Shown: positions 44,993-54,245, numbered from the stretch's first letter. The stretch: DNA of 64,000 nucleotides from an archaeon (GCA_029258755.1 JAPDKC010000010.1:101035-165034), one strand, 5' to 3'. The notes: generated by a model not told the origin, from the letters alone. Made by a program: numbers and translations.

Positions 44993-46024
44993 ATGCGTAT
45001 ACTAAAGCTTGATAAAAAACACTGCTTGCTTAAGGTTGTTCCTCAGATAGAAGATGATTTATGGCATTTAAGCCAAATCATCGAAAAAGGAGATAGGGTT
45101 AGAGGCATAGCTTCCAGGAAAATAAAAGGGGATGAAAGCAGATCTGCTGAAAGAAGAAGCATATTTGTGGAAATAGAGGTCGAAAAGGTTTCCTTCCAAA
45201 AAGAAGGAAGTGTGTTGAGAGTAAGTGGAATAGTGAAAAAGGCAAGCGATGATTCCGTGCCTTTGGGTGCTGCGCAATCTATAGAAATAATGTTGAATAA
45301 GGAGTACACTATAATAAAAAGCTCGATAAAAAAACATCAGATAGAAAGGCTGAAAAAGGCAGAAAAAGCAACAAGGAAAGCACCTATTGCGATTGTATGC
45401 TTGGATGATGAACTTGCGAGCATAGCAATCTTGAAGGAATTCGGCTATGAAATAAAAAGCAACATACGCTCTGGAAAAAGTGGCAAGCTATTGGAAGAGA
45501 GCGATTGGAAGCCCGCATACTTCAATAAGCTTATGAAGGTATTAGCAGAAAATCCTACAGACACGCTAATAGTAGCTGGTCCTGGATTTATAAAGAATGA
45601 ATTTGCTGAGTTTTTAAAAGAGCATGATTTTAGAGGTAAGCTATACATAGAAAGCTCCAGCCATGCTGGTGAAGCTGGAATAAATGAAATAATGAAAAGC
45701 CATGCCCTGGCAAAAATAACAGAAGATGCTGAAATCGTTAAGGAAGCTATGCTTATTGAAAAGCTTCTTAAAGAAATAGCGAAAGATGGTTTAGCTACTT
45801 ATGGCAGCGAGGAAGTAGAGAAAGCTGCAAGCATGCATGCAGTAGCTGAGCTTCTTGTATTGGATAAAAAACTTGTTGAAGAAAGAGAATCTGTGGAAAA
45901 ATTAATGGAACTTGTTGAGAAAGCAAATGGCAAAGTGCATATATTCAACTCAGAGCATGAACCAGGCAAAAAGCTTGAGGCATTAGGTGGCATTGCAGCA
46001 TTTTTAAGATATAAAGTTGGTTAG
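44993..46024 (+). CDS. pelA: mRNA surveillance protein pelota
   Basis: 343 residues. Relative of release factor 1 that enters the empty A site of stalled ribosomes and, with ABCE1, splits them. N-terminal Sm-like domain (about 1-125, DDLWHLSQIIEKGDRVRGIA), central RNase H-like domain (about 126-255, TLIVAGPGFIKNEFAEFL), C-terminal L7Ae-like domain. The GGQ of RF1 is absent, as expected. The ATG at 44993 was chosen since the pelota fold begins MRILKLDKK; the frame is open upstream into ABCE1. Confidence 0.95.
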   Translation: MRILKLDKKHCLLKVVPQIEDDLWHLSQIIEKGDRVRGIASRKIKGDESRSAERRSIFVEIEVEKVSFQKEGSVLRVSGIVKKASDDSVPLGAAQSIEIMLNKEYTIIKSSIKKHQIERLKKAEKATRKAPIAIVCLDDELASIAILKEFGYEIKSNIRSGKSGKLLEESDWKPAYFNKLMKVLAENPTDTLIVAGPGFIKNEFAEFLKEHDFRGKLYIESSSHAGEAGINEIMKSHALAKITEDAEIVKEAMLIEKLLKEIAKDGLATYGSEEVEKAASMHAVAELLVLDKKLVEERESVEKLMELVEKANGKVHIFNSEHEPGKKLEALGGIAAFLRYKVG

Positions 46025-46386
46025 CGTATTCTAAGCTCTAACCACTCAACCTTCTTGCGTTCAACAAGTTCTTTTATACGTTTTTCCTTTCCGCTAAGCT
46101 TCGAATTAGCGAGCTTAAACTCGCAAAATATTATACGATCCTGCTCGAATGCAATGCCGTCTATCGGCGAGCCAATAAAGCGAAAGTTTTCAGGATTAAA
46201 AGGAAAGCTATCGCTTAAAGGCACTAATTGTTCTACGAGCATTCCATATTTAACGCTTTGCGACTGCTTTTCAGAGGCAAGCTCTGCTATCTTTTGTTCT
46301 AAAGAGATCAGTCGTCTGTAAAAAACGATTACAAGAAAAGAAAGCATCGCTATTATTATCAGTAAAGCTATTGTTAATTCCAGCAT
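46021..46386 (-). CDS. Membrane-anchored Holliday-junction-resolvase-related endonuclease
   Basis: 121 residues. One N-terminal membrane helix, then a resolvase-like fold: NFRFIGSPIDGIAFEQDRII followed by FCEFKLANSKLSGKEKRIKE, including the D...E-x-K catalytic pattern of the PD-(D/E)XK superfamily (COG4741-type). The role is unknown; the anchor argues against a chromosomal resolvase. Stop overlaps that of pelota by four bases. Confidence 0.82.
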   Translation of the reverse strand: MLELTIALLIIIAMLSFLVIVFYRRLISLEQKIAELASEKQSQSVKYGMLVEQLVPLSDSFPFNPENFRFIGSPIDGIAFEQDRIIFCEFKLANSKLSGKEKRIKELVERKKVEWLELRIR

Positions 46387-46472
46387 AGTGAAATTGTCTC
46401 AGAAATCTAAAAAATTTTATCTAATAGTAAAACCATGCGTTTTTTCCCTATAGGCACAAAAACCTTTAAAAT

Positions 46473-46814
46473 TTAGGTTGCCCCTAGGAACTTGCTTTTT
46501 GTCTTTTCATAAAGCTCTAAGAATTTTTTTCCTAGTTGCGTAGCGTAATAAAATTCTTTGCTGCCTGCTCTAAAACGCGAAACTAAATTTGCTTTGATAA
46601 GCACCTCTAATATTTGCTCAAGATCGCTTTCTTCCACATAGGGGAAAGCTATTTTTAGCTTTACGACGCTCTTCGCGTTAATTAACGATTTTAGCACTTG
46701 AAGGAATATTGCGGAGCGCATTATGTAATAGCATAACGGGTGCTTCTCAACAAACCGCATCAGCTCAGCATAAGGATCAGCAACACTTGTTCTTTCCAGT
46801 TCGGTTCTTTCCAT
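46473..46814 (-). CDS. Small winged-helix DNA-binding protein
   Basis: 113 residues from the ATG at 46814. The frame is open to 46892, but that extra part has no conserved look and a T-rich TATA-like stretch lies just upstream of 46814. The C-terminal 80 residues (YIMRSAIFLQVLKSL, EESDLEQILEVLIKANLVSR, FYYATQLGKKFLELYEK) fit a winged helix with a hairpin wing, as in archaeal transcription regulators. Target unknown. Confidence 0.65.
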   Translation of the reverse strand: MERTELERTSVADPYAELMRFVEKHPLCYYIMRSAIFLQVLKSLINAKSVVKLKIAFPYVEESDLEQILEVLIKANLVSRFRAGSKEFYYATQLGKKFLELYEKTKSKFLGAT

Positions 46815-46904
46815 AGAAGTCAATAAAATAAAACAACTGCGCTTATTAAAGCTTTTTGTGTAGAAAGCTTGCGTTCCTATTACCTCCAGCAACCAAAACT
46901 TTTA

Positions 46905-48494
46905 TTAAAGCTTTTTATATACGTACGGGCCTTTGTCTTTGTAGCCAAACTTCTTCCGATAGTATTCTTTTACACCTAATCCAGAAATTATAATCATTCC
47001 TTTTTTATCGAACACTTCTTTAGCTATTCTCTCAGCTTCTCTTAAAAGCCTTGCGCCTAAGCCCTGATGCTGCAAAGCATCTTTTTTTCTTTCACCTAAA
47101 AGCAAGGGCTCACCTAAAACACGCAACTCGCGAATTATAGCGTTCTTATCCCTTATCTCTCGCCTAAATGAATCTTCAGGTATTCTGAGTCTGCAGTAAG
47201 CAAAGAGCAGCTCCCTTTTCTCATCCTCAAGCGACAAGAAAAGCTCTGTGCCTTTGCTGGCTCTGTACTCATCAATAAAAAGCTTAGCATCGCTCAGCTC
47301 ATAATCAATTCCTTCCTTTGCTTTTCTTAGCGCTGCTTCCCTGCATCTAATGCAGTTACATCTTTTGCCTTTTTTCCTCATATATTCGCTTACAAGCTGC
47401 CTTAGGTTGCTCATCTTTACGCCTGCCTCTATAAGCTGTGTTGGAATGTCTCTCTGCACGCGCATTATTCTAACCCAATAAGGAATAATCTCCTTTACCT
47501 TAGCAATGAGCTTTATGGCTTTTTTAGTATCCAGAGGCTCATAGTTGCCTTTAAGGTATTCCTCATAAAGCTTTGTCCCCTGCAAAACTAAGCAAGGATA
47601 AAGCTTAAGGTTATCAGGTTTGAAGCGCTCATCATAGAACATCAGCTTAAAGGATTCGAGATCATCCTTCGGCTTTGTGTAAGGCAGGCCAGGCATGCAA
47701 TGATAGCATACCTTAAAGCCGGCATCTTTTAGTAAGCGCGTTGCCTCTTCAACATCCTTTACAGTATGCCCTCTATTTATCATCTTATAAACCCTATCAT
47801 TCAGAATCTGTACGCCAAGCTCGCACCTTGTACCAGCAAGGGCAAGCATCCTATTTACATGTTCCTTTTTGCAGTAATCCGGCCTTGTCTCAAATGTTAT
47901 ACCTATTATGCGTCTCTTTGCAGTTTCAGCATTTAACTTTGCTTCCTTAAGAGATTTTGACTTTTTACCTGTTATGGCATCAATAGCTTCCTTAACAAAC
48001 TTGCGTTGATAAGAGATTGGCGTTGCTAAAAATGTTCCGCCCATTATAATAAGCTCTATCTTGTTTGCGTTGTGTCCTGTTTCCTCTAACTGCCTTATCC
48101 TATCTAACACCTGCTTGGTGGCATCAAAGTTTGCTTGCAAAGCTCGCATTGTTGCTGGCTCCTTGCCAGTATAGCTTTTTGGCGTTGGTATGCCTATCTG
48201 GCTGCTTGGACAATAGATGCATTGTCCAGGGCATTTATAGGGCTTTGCCATTATAGCAATAACATTTATTCCTGAAAGAGATCTAACCGGTTTTATAGTA
48301 AGCAGTTTCTTAAGCTTTTCAGTTTTACGTTTAGCAAAGCGCATTATAGTTGGGTTGCTAGGCATCTTAGCTAGCGAATACTTGCGCGCTAGCTTGGTCT
48401 TTATTGCATTTAGTTGCTTTTTATCCTTTATCTTCCCGGCTTCTATAAGAGCTATTATTTCTTTACAGTAATCAGCAAGCGACATAAGCATCAT
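46905..48494 (-). CDS. elp3: Elp3 tRNA uridine-34 carboxymethylation enzyme
   Basis: 529 residues. Radical SAM core with CPGQCIYCP (about 93-101) and a C-terminal GNAT acetyltransferase domain (HQGLGARLLREAERIAK, about 470). In archaea Elp3 alone makes cm5U34 from acetyl-CoA. KPYK before the cluster motif and a cysteine group near 385 (CNCIRC) are also typical. The ATG at 48494 overlaps the upstream stop; in-frame ATGs at 48491 and 48485 are alternatives. Confidence 0.95.
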   Translation of the reverse strand: MMLMSLADYCKEIIALIEAGKIKDKKQLNAIKTKLARKYSLAKMPSNPTIMRFAKRKTEKLKKLLTIKPVRSLSGINVIAIMAKPYKCPGQCIYCPSSQIGIPTPKSYTGKEPATMRALQANFDATKQVLDRIRQLEETGHNANKIELIIMGGTFLATPISYQRKFVKEAIDAITGKKSKSLKEAKLNAETAKRRIIGITFETRPDYCKKEHVNRMLALAGTRCELGVQILNDRVYKMINRGHTVKDVEEATRLLKDAGFKVCYHCMPGLPYTKPKDDLESFKLMFYDERFKPDNLKLYPCLVLQGTKLYEEYLKGNYEPLDTKKAIKLIAKVKEIIPYWVRIMRVQRDIPTQLIEAGVKMSNLRQLVSEYMRKKGKRCNCIRCREAALRKAKEGIDYELSDAKLFIDEYRASKGTELFLSLEDEKRELLFAYCRLRIPEDSFRREIRDKNAIIRELRVLGEPLLLGERKKDALQHQGLGARLLREAERIAKEVFDKKGMIIISGLGVKEYYRKKFGYKDKGPYVYKKL

Positions 48495-49261
48495 TAGCTA
48501 AAAACAATAAGCAAAGCATTAAGCATATAACTTGGCAGCATATTGAGCGTAAAAAATGGCAAGCCGAAATAGCTTGCTGTAAATTTTCCTGGCAGAGTAG
48601 GAAATACTGCAAGCTCCGCATTTAGGTTAGCGAACCTTTTATCAAAGAGCAAGGAATCCACATAAAAGCAAATATCTCTCTTTCCAGAGGAGTTTGCGTT
48701 TATGGTTAGCGAAACTATCTTTGTTTGCTTTGGCTTAAGCACAACATCAAGCTTGTCAAACCATGTTTTAGGTAATGAACTTGTGATTCTAACTGAATGC
48801 TCTGCTAAGCTCTCATTAACAAGTACTATTTCATAGCTAGCTGTTTCACCAACCTTGCATTCATTGAAATTGCTCTTTAAGCTTGCTTTAATTAGATCCT
48901 TTTTAATGAATACCGCAACATCGAAGCCTTCTTCATAGCCTGAAGGGTCGCTTAGTGTTATTCTAACATTTTGCAATGTTTGTGTTTCTTTCGGATCAAT
49001 TTTGAGCTTTATCACAAGCGTTTTATCAGTAAGCTCATATGTGCTTTGCCACTTAGAAGTGATTTTCGCAGAGCTCCACTTGCTTATGCCATTTTCCCTA
49101 TCTATTTGCAAAACCAAGGTTTCGCCCGGCTGAACATATTTTAGCACAAGCGTTTCATCAAAGGTAAGCTTTTTTTCATACGGGCTAAGCAAATAGATGT
49201 AAGCATTTACATTGAGAAGTAAAAGGATTAAGAAAAGCACAAAACTAAATCTTTTTAACAT
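48494..49261 (-). CDS. Secreted or membrane-anchored beta-sandwich protein
   Basis: 255 residues from ATG 49261; the frame is open upstream but without signal-peptide character. An N-terminal hydrophobic signal or anchor (about 4-22, FVLFLILLLLNVNAY) precedes two Ig/CARDB-like beta domains (QTLQNVRITLSDPSGY, and KVGETASYEIVLVNES with LPKTWFDKLDVVLKPKQTKI), and a hydrophobic C-terminus (MLNALLIVF) may anchor it. Probably a cell-surface protein. Divergent from the phosphoesterase at 49318. Confidence 0.65.
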   Translation of the reverse strand: MLKRFSFVLFLILLLLNVNAYIYLLSPYEKKLTFDETLVLKYVQPGETLVLQIDRENGISKWSSAKITSKWQSTYELTDKTLVIKLKIDPKETQTLQNVRITLSDPSGYEEGFDVAVFIKKDLIKASLKSNFNECKVGETASYEIVLVNESLAEHSVRITSSLPKTWFDKLDVVLKPKQTKIVSLTINANSSGKRDICFYVDSLLFDKRFANLNAELAVFPTLPGKFTASYFGLPFFTLNMLPSYMLNALLIVFS

Positions 49262-49317
49262 ATAGACCACTGTAATAATTTTAGTGCAAAGTAAAAAAAT
49301 ACTTAATGGTGCTTTGC

Positions 49318-49953
49318 ATGCTCGTGCTTGCAATGAGCGATATCCACCAAAGAATTGAAAGCCTAGAAAAGCTTATGGAAAAGGTAGCTAATGAACCTAT
49401 AGAGCTAGCTATAATCGCAGGCGATCTAACCAACTATGGTGACGCAAGCGACGCAAGCGAGGTGTTAAGCAAGCTTCCTTTTAGGCATGTGTTAGCTGTT
49501 CCAGGCAATATGGACACAAAAGACGTGCTAAACGCCTTAGAGGAAAGAAAAATAAGCTTACATGGCAGATGCGCTAGCTTATTTAAGTATAAATTCTGCG
49601 GCTTTGGAGGCGGCCTTATCGGCTCTGCAGGCAGCTTGCTTTTTTCAGAGCTTGAGATTGAAGAAAAATTGAGAAAGCTTGTTGATGCTAACTCAATACT
49701 TGTTACGCATCTGCCACCAAAAAACACCAAGCTGGATGAAACCGCTAGCGAGCATATAGGGAGCAATGCCATAAGGAATATAATACTGGAAAAGAAGCCT
49801 TTGCTTCACATATGCGGACATGTACATGAAGCAAGCGGAAAAATAAAGCTTGGAAGCACCACATGCATAAACGTTGCCGCAGTAAAGAACGGCCAAGCAT
49901 TTCTCATAGAGCTTAAAGAAGCGAAAATAAGTGTGAAGAAGGTAAAGCTATGA
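49318..49953 (+). CDS. Metallophosphoesterase (calcineurin-like)
   Basis: 211 residues. Metal ligands of the calcineurin-like fold: SDIHQR near the start, AGDLTNYGD (about 36-44), PGNMDT (about 64), THLPP (about 126) and CGHVHE (about 164). Close to the archaeal YfcE/Mre11-unrelated small phosphoesterases. The ATG at 49318 is preceded by GGTG. Overlaps taw3 by four bases. Confidence 0.88.
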   Translation: MLVLAMSDIHQRIESLEKLMEKVANEPIELAIIAGDLTNYGDASDASEVLSKLPFRHVLAVPGNMDTKDVLNALEERKISLHGRCASLFKYKFCGFGGGLIGSAGSLLFSELEIEEKLRKLVDANSILVTHLPPKNTKLDETASEHIGSNAIRNIILEKKPLLHICGHVHEASGKIKLGSTTCINVAAVKNGQAFLIELKEAKISVKKVKL

Positions 49954-50540
49954 GCATAGCAAACATAAGGTTCGGGATGGTTAAAAATAGGCATATGAAA
50001 AGATTCAAGCAGGCAGTAGAAAAACATGAAGTAGATGAAGCGATGGTTCCGCTATGCGAATTCGTAAATAGTAGAAAGCATTTCTTCACCTCTTCAAGTT
50101 GCAGTGGAAGAATAATATTGCTTAAAGTGAGCGGCAAAACCAAACGTGACGCAAGCTTCCACAGAAAATGGCATCGCACAGTGAGCTTTGAGGAAGTATG
50201 GCAAGGCATAGAGAAAGCCAGAGCTAAAGAACTGTGGTTTAAGATGGAACCCTTTATAATTCATATAGGCACAAATTCTCTCAAAAGGGCTTGCAAATTA
50301 CTCGATATAAAAAACAAGGCAGGTGTTAAGCGTGGCGGAATAATAGTGGCAAAGCCAGGTAAATTTTTGCTTGAGCTTGTAGGCACAGAAGCAATAGCAT
50401 TGCCCGTAAAGCTTGGTGGAAAAATAATTGTGAGCAAGAGGTTTTTGAAAGAGGTTGTGAAAAAGGCAAACGAAAAATTGGAAGCAAATTTTTTGCGACT
50501 CAAAAAATTTGAAGAAATTTTGCGGGCTGATCTGAGTTGA
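49950..50540 (+). CDS. taw3: Wybutosine-pathway methyltransferase Taw3 (TYW3)
   Basis: 196 residues. Conserved SSCSGRIIL near residue 49-57 and WFKMEPFIIHI near 91-101 are TYW3 signatures; it methylates N4 of the wybutosine intermediate at position 37 of tRNA-Phe. Other wybutosine genes (taw1, taw2) are not in the window. Coupled by overlap to the phosphoesterase upstream and thpR downstream. Confidence 0.9.
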   Translation: MSIANIRFGMVKNRHMKRFKQAVEKHEVDEAMVPLCEFVNSRKHFFTSSSCSGRIILLKVSGKTKRDASFHRKWHRTVSFEEVWQGIEKARAKELWFKMEPFIIHIGTNSLKRACKLLDIKNKAGVKRGGIIVAKPGKFLLELVGTEAIALPVKLGGKIIVSKRFLKEVVKKANEKLEANFLRLKKFEEILRADLS

Positions 50541-51076
50541 ACAGCAAGCGTGTTTTTTTAGCAATAAATCTGCCAGAAGAAGTAAAGGAAGCTATAGAGT
50601 ATGCTTTCCTTAAGAAGCTTCCGAAGGAAGGATTAAAGCCCGTGGAAAAAGAAAACTTGCATGTTACGCTCTTCTTTATAGGTTATGTTACTGAATCCCA
50701 TATTGAGAAGCTCAAGAGAATATTGAGCAAGCTAAGCGAATTTAAGCAGTTTGAAGCAACCTTAAAAGGCATAGGTTGTTTCGGCTCAAGGGTTCTCTGG
50801 TTGGGTGTGCAAAAAAACGCTGAAAAGATAGTCGAGCTCAATAAAAGTATTTGCAATCTACTTAACGTTAAAGATGAGCGCTTTGTTGCTCATGTAACGC
50901 TTGCTAGAAACAAAACCCTTAAATACGCTAGCTTCATGGAGCTTGTGGAGACGCTTAAAAAGGTAGAATTTGAAAAAAGCTTTAATGTAAAAAGTGTAGA
51001 TATAATGGAATCTATCCTTACAAGCAAAGGCCCTATTTATAAAAAGCTTGCTGAAATAAAATTGGCTAACGCTTGA
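50537..51076 (+). CDS. thpR: RNA 2',3'-cyclic phosphodiesterase (ThpR/LigT)
   Basis: 179 residues with the two catalytic HxT motifs: HVTLFFIG (about 42) and HVTLARNK (about 119). 2H phosphoesterase that opens 2',3'-cyclic phosphates, often linked to tRNA ends. TTG start overlapping taw3. The 3' end overlaps the convergent secretion ATPase by 11 nt. Confidence 0.92.
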   Translation: MNSKRVFLAINLPEEVKEAIEYAFLKKLPKEGLKPVEKENLHVTLFFIGYVTESHIEKLKRILSKLSEFKQFEATLKGIGCFGSRVLWLGVQKNAEKIVELNKSICNLLNVKDERFVAHVTLARNKTLKYASFMELVETLKKVEFEKSFNVKSVDIMESILTSKGPIYKKLAEIKLANA

Positions 51077-52628
51077 ATATTTTATCTATTAAGCTCTCTG
51101 GATCGAAATAATATTGCTGTATTATCGCTTCTACTTTTGGCCATTCCAGTATATTATTTTCGAGCATCCATTCGAGAATACGCTTTCTTACCAGAAACTC
51201 TTCTTTGACCTCGTTCTTTGTTAAGCTTGTTGTTTCTGCAAGCTTATCAAATGTTCTTGCAGGAATATCTGTTTTCTCAATAGTATCTTTCCTTTGGTTC
51301 CATTCGTAAACATTGCTTAGCAGTATCTTGTCTTCCATTCTATCAATCTCTGCTATCTCACGAACGCGTCTTATTATGCCAATGCGTCTATCATACATTC
51401 TAAACATTATGACTGCTATATCGAGCAAGGGAATCATGTGTATTGGCACGCTCATCGGAGCACTTTTTAAGCGCAAAATCATCTCGCGAGCTGTGTTTGA
51501 ATGCAGCGTGCCGAGCATGCCTCTATGGCCAGTATCCATAGCAACAAACATCGTTTGCGCTTCCTCACCGCGAACTTCACCAACAATTATCCTATCAGGC
51601 CTCATACGCAAGGCATTCTTAAGCAGATCGTTCATTGAAATCTCTTTTGCTTCTTGAATCTTAGGTCTTGCCTCAAGCTGAATCCAATTCTCACGTTTGC
51701 CTAAATCAAGCTCCAAGGTATCTTCAATTGTAATTATGCGATCCTCATATCTTATGAATGCACCTAAAGCATTCAGCAGCGTTGTTTTACCTGAGCTTGC
51801 GCCACCGCTAACTATTATATTCATAGGATTTATCTTGAGTCCTTCTACCGCCAACCAAAGAAAAGCTGCAGCTTCTGAGCTTATTGTTCTGTTTTTTATG
51901 AGCTCAACTATTGAAAGAGGCGTTTTATTGAATTTTCTTATTGTGAGCGTATAGCCAAATGGCGAAGCGCTTTTATAAGTTGCGTTTACTCTTGAGCCAT
52001 CTGGCAAGCGAGCATCAAGCAAGGCATTGTCTTCATCAAATTTTTTGCCAACCGTATAGGCAATTCTTGCTATAATTCTGTAAAGCTTTCTCTCGTTATC
52101 TATGCTTAAGTTTGTTTTACATAAGCCGTGCCTTTTGTGAAAAACGAATATCGGCTTTTTTGGTCCATTTATCATTATCTCTTCCAGATTATTATCTCTT
52201 ATAAGCGGCTCTATTATTCCATAACCTATTGCTTCGCCTAACACTGTTGCAACTACCTTTTCTTTGTCCTCGAGCTCGGGCAGGAATTCGTTAAGAAGCT
52301 TAAGGAAAGAATGCTTTAGGGATTCATAAATTGTTGAGGAAGGAAGCACCTTAAGCAGCTGATGAACTTCAACGGTTTGCACAATCTCGCTATTGAAAAG
52401 CTCTGCGAACTCGCCTGCTCTTTTTAAGGGCAATGTTCTCTCAAGCTCTTCGATAGAATAAACGCGCTTTATTGCATTTATTAATAGATCTATAAACTCG
52501 CGTTGCCTTTCTGTGAAAGGAATTACCTTAACTTCATATAGCTTGTATGGAAAACCATCAAATATCTGCACGTTTTCGTATGCTTCAAGAAGTTTGCCTT
52601 TCACTTGCGGAATTCCTTCGGCTTGCAA
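51066..52628 (-). CDS. Second type IV pilus/secretion ATPase (GspE/VirB11-like), orphan
   Basis: 520 residues. Walker A SGGASSGKTTLLN (about 256-268), Asp-box and Walker B RMRPDRIIVGEVRG, and HSNTAREM follow the same plan as the operon ATPase at 9373-11154, but the linker at the N-terminus is absent. No platform protein is adjacent. TTG start at 52628 chosen because AGGTG stands six bases upstream; an open frame extends to 52661. Could serve the pilin cluster at 38.9-40.7 kb or another filament. Confidence 0.88.
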   Translation of the reverse strand: MQAEGIPQVKGKLLEAYENVQIFDGFPYKLYEVKVIPFTERQREFIDLLINAIKRVYSIEELERTLPLKRAGEFAELFNSEIVQTVEVHQLLKVLPSSTIYESLKHSFLKLLNEFLPELEDKEKVVATVLGEAIGYGIIEPLIRDNNLEEIMINGPKKPIFVFHKRHGLCKTNLSIDNERKLYRIIARIAYTVGKKFDEDNALLDARLPDGSRVNATYKSASPFGYTLTIRKFNKTPLSIVELIKNRTISSEAAAFLWLAVEGLKINPMNIIVSGGASSGKTTLLNALGAFIRYEDRIITIEDTLELDLGKRENWIQLEARPKIQEAKEISMNDLLKNALRMRPDRIIVGEVRGEEAQTMFVAMDTGHRGMLGTLHSNTAREMILRLKSAPMSVPIHMIPLLDIAVIMFRMYDRRIGIIRRVREIAEIDRMEDKILLSNVYEWNQRKDTIEKTDIPARTFDKLAETTSLTKNEVKEEFLVRKRILEWMLENNILEWPKVEAIIQQYYFDPESLIDKIFKR

Positions 52629-52712
52629 GCTAACACCTAGCAACAAAGTGGTTACAAACAATTTTAATAATTAGAAGGGCATATGTTATATTAAAAAGTT
52701 GTGGTGATGTAA

Positions 52713-54080
52713 TTGCAAAATTTGGCTAGCGTATTAAATGAGGTTCTTGCAAGAGTTACGCCAAGCGAAGAAGAAAAAAAGAAAGAACTAGAGCTGGCAA
52801 AAAAGATAATAAAAAGAATAAAAGCGATTGAAGGAAAGCATGTAAGTGTGATACTTTGTGGTTCAGTTGCAAGAGACACGCATTTACGCAATGAGAAGGA
52901 CCTTGATATATTTGTGCTTTTTGATGAGAGCTTATCAAGAGAGGAGTTCGAAAAAGAAGGCTTGCGCATAGGGAAAGCTGTATTTAAAGGGCATGAGCAC
53001 TGGATGGAATATAGCGAGCATCCTTACATCAAGGGAATTATAGAGGGCTTCGAAGTTGAAATAGTGCCTTCATACAAAGTAAAAAAAGCTAGCAAGCTCA
53101 AAAGTTCTGTGGATAGATCGCCATTTCATGCACGCTTCTTGAAGAGGCATTTGAAAGAAGAGCATAAAAAAGAAGTTCGCTTGCTTAAAGCATTTATTAA
53201 AGGTATTAAATGCTATGGTGCTGATATCGCTAACGAGGGCTTTTCCGGCTACTTAGTAGAGCTTTTAATACTTAAGTACGGCTCGTTTATTGAGTGTATA
53301 AAGAATGCTTCCAAATGGAAACCTGGCACAAAGATCGCGCTGAAGGACTCGCATCTAAAAAAATGTAAATGCTCTGCTCCACTAGTGTTTCCAGACCCAA
53401 CAGACCCTAAAAGGAATGTAGCAAGCGCTCTAAGCTTGGAACAATTTGCAAGATTTGTTGTTGCTTGCAGAGCATTTCTTGCAAAGCCCAGCTTAGAGTT
53501 TTTCTTTCCTAAAAAAACTAAACCAATGAGATTAGAAAAGCTGAAAAAAGAACTTAGGGAAAGAAGTGTCATTGCGATAGAGCTTCCGAAGAAGGAAAAG
53601 GTTGCTAAAGATATCATCTATGGGCAGCTAAAGCGTTTCAAGAGCTTTCTTGAAAACGAGCTTGAAAAGCTTGGTTTTAAGGTATTCAATATCAAAATAT
53701 TTGAGCTTGAAAAGAGCTTTTGCTATTTTGTTGAGCTGGAAAATGCAAAGCTTAGTGAGTTTTCAAAGGTTTTAGGACCGCCTGTTTTTGATGAGAGGAA
53801 CTTCAAAGCATTTATTGAGAGACATAGCAAAGCAATCGCAGGCCCTTGGATTGAAAATGAGCGTGTTGTAGTGCTTGAAAGACGGAAGCTTAGGGAAGCT
53901 AATGACGCTATCAGAAAACTTGTGAAATTTATAGCTAGCAACGGGAAGATGCCTCTAAAGGCATTGCTAAAAAAGGCTAAAGTTTTGGAAGGTAAGGAAA
54001 TTATTAGAAGTTGTAGGAAAGAAGGCTTCGCTAGAGTACTTAGCGAGTTTCTGAGCTCCAAAGAGAGCTTTTTGCAATGA
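52713..54080 (+). CDS. cca: CCA-adding tRNA nucleotidyltransferase (archaeal class I)
   Basis: 455 residues. Adds CCA to tRNA 3' ends. Catalytic GSVARDT (about 49-55) and DLDIF (about 63-67) with the third carboxylate in EVEIVPSYKV; central and tail domains typical of the archaeal class. TTG start preceded by GGTGATG. All four tRNAs in this window lack encoded CCA, in keeping with the need for the enzyme. Its stop codon overlaps the 3' end of the opposite-strand tRNA-Arg by three bases. Confidence 0.94.
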   Translation: MQNLASVLNEVLARVTPSEEEKKKELELAKKIIKRIKAIEGKHVSVILCGSVARDTHLRNEKDLDIFVLFDESLSREEFEKEGLRIGKAVFKGHEHWMEYSEHPYIKGIIEGFEVEIVPSYKVKKASKLKSSVDRSPFHARFLKRHLKEEHKKEVRLLKAFIKGIKCYGADIANEGFSGYLVELLILKYGSFIECIKNASKWKPGTKIALKDSHLKKCKCSAPLVFPDPTDPKRNVASALSLEQFARFVVACRAFLAKPSLEFFFPKKTKPMRLEKLKKELRERSVIAIELPKKEKVAKDIIYGQLKRFKSFLENELEKLGFKVFNIKIFELEKSFCYFVELENAKLSEFSKVLGPPVFDERNFKAFIERHSKAIAGPWIENERVVVLERRKLREANDAIRKLVKFIASNGKMPLKALLKKAKVLEGKEIIRSCRKEGFARVLSEFLSSKESFLQ

Positions 54081-54245
54081 CCCCGGAGGGACTCGAACCC
54101 TCAACCTGCCGGTCGCTCCAATATAAGGGAGCACGCCTCTTATCAACCCATCCGTACCAATATTTGTTAACTAATGGGGTTGATAAGGGGGCTAGCCCCC
54201 CTTATTTCCGAAGCCGGCTGCTCTGTCCTATTGAGCTACGGGGCC
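54078..54245 (-). tRNA. tRNA-Arg(TCG) with a 94-nt intron
   Basis: Mature length 74 nt. Acceptor GGCCCCG/CGGGGTC, D-stem GCTC/GAGC, anticodon stem GCCGG/CCGGC with loop C-T-TCG-G-A giving anticodon UCG, T-arm GAGGG-TTCGAGT-CCCTC, discriminator A73. Overlaps the cca stop codon. No encoded CCA. Confidence 0.92.
54114..54207 (-). other. tRNA-Arg intron, structured
   Basis: 94 nt after G37. A textbook bulge-helix-bulge defines the borders: helix CUUC/GGAG (one U-G pair) between three-base bulges GGA and CGA, cut after the second base of each. The intron contains an 11-bp perfect inverted repeat (54139-54149 with 54177-54187, loop 27 nt) and a GC-rich hairpin (54183-54191 with 54196-54205) that share the GATAAG strand, so only one can form at a time. 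Confidence 0.85.

Noticed and set aside
46815..46892. N-terminal extension of the winged-helix protein
   Set aside because: Non-conserved sequence covering a TATA-like region; the internal ATG at 46814 is a better start.
49262..49317. Shared promoter between the beta-sandwich protein and phosphoesterase
   Set aside because: No single AT-rich core lies at the right distance from both starts.
52629..52712. Symmetric shared promoter between the orphan ATPase and cca
   Set aside because: The AT-rich box at 52686-52694 lies too close to the cca ribosome binding site and is not midway between starts, unlike the ABCE1/pelota gap.
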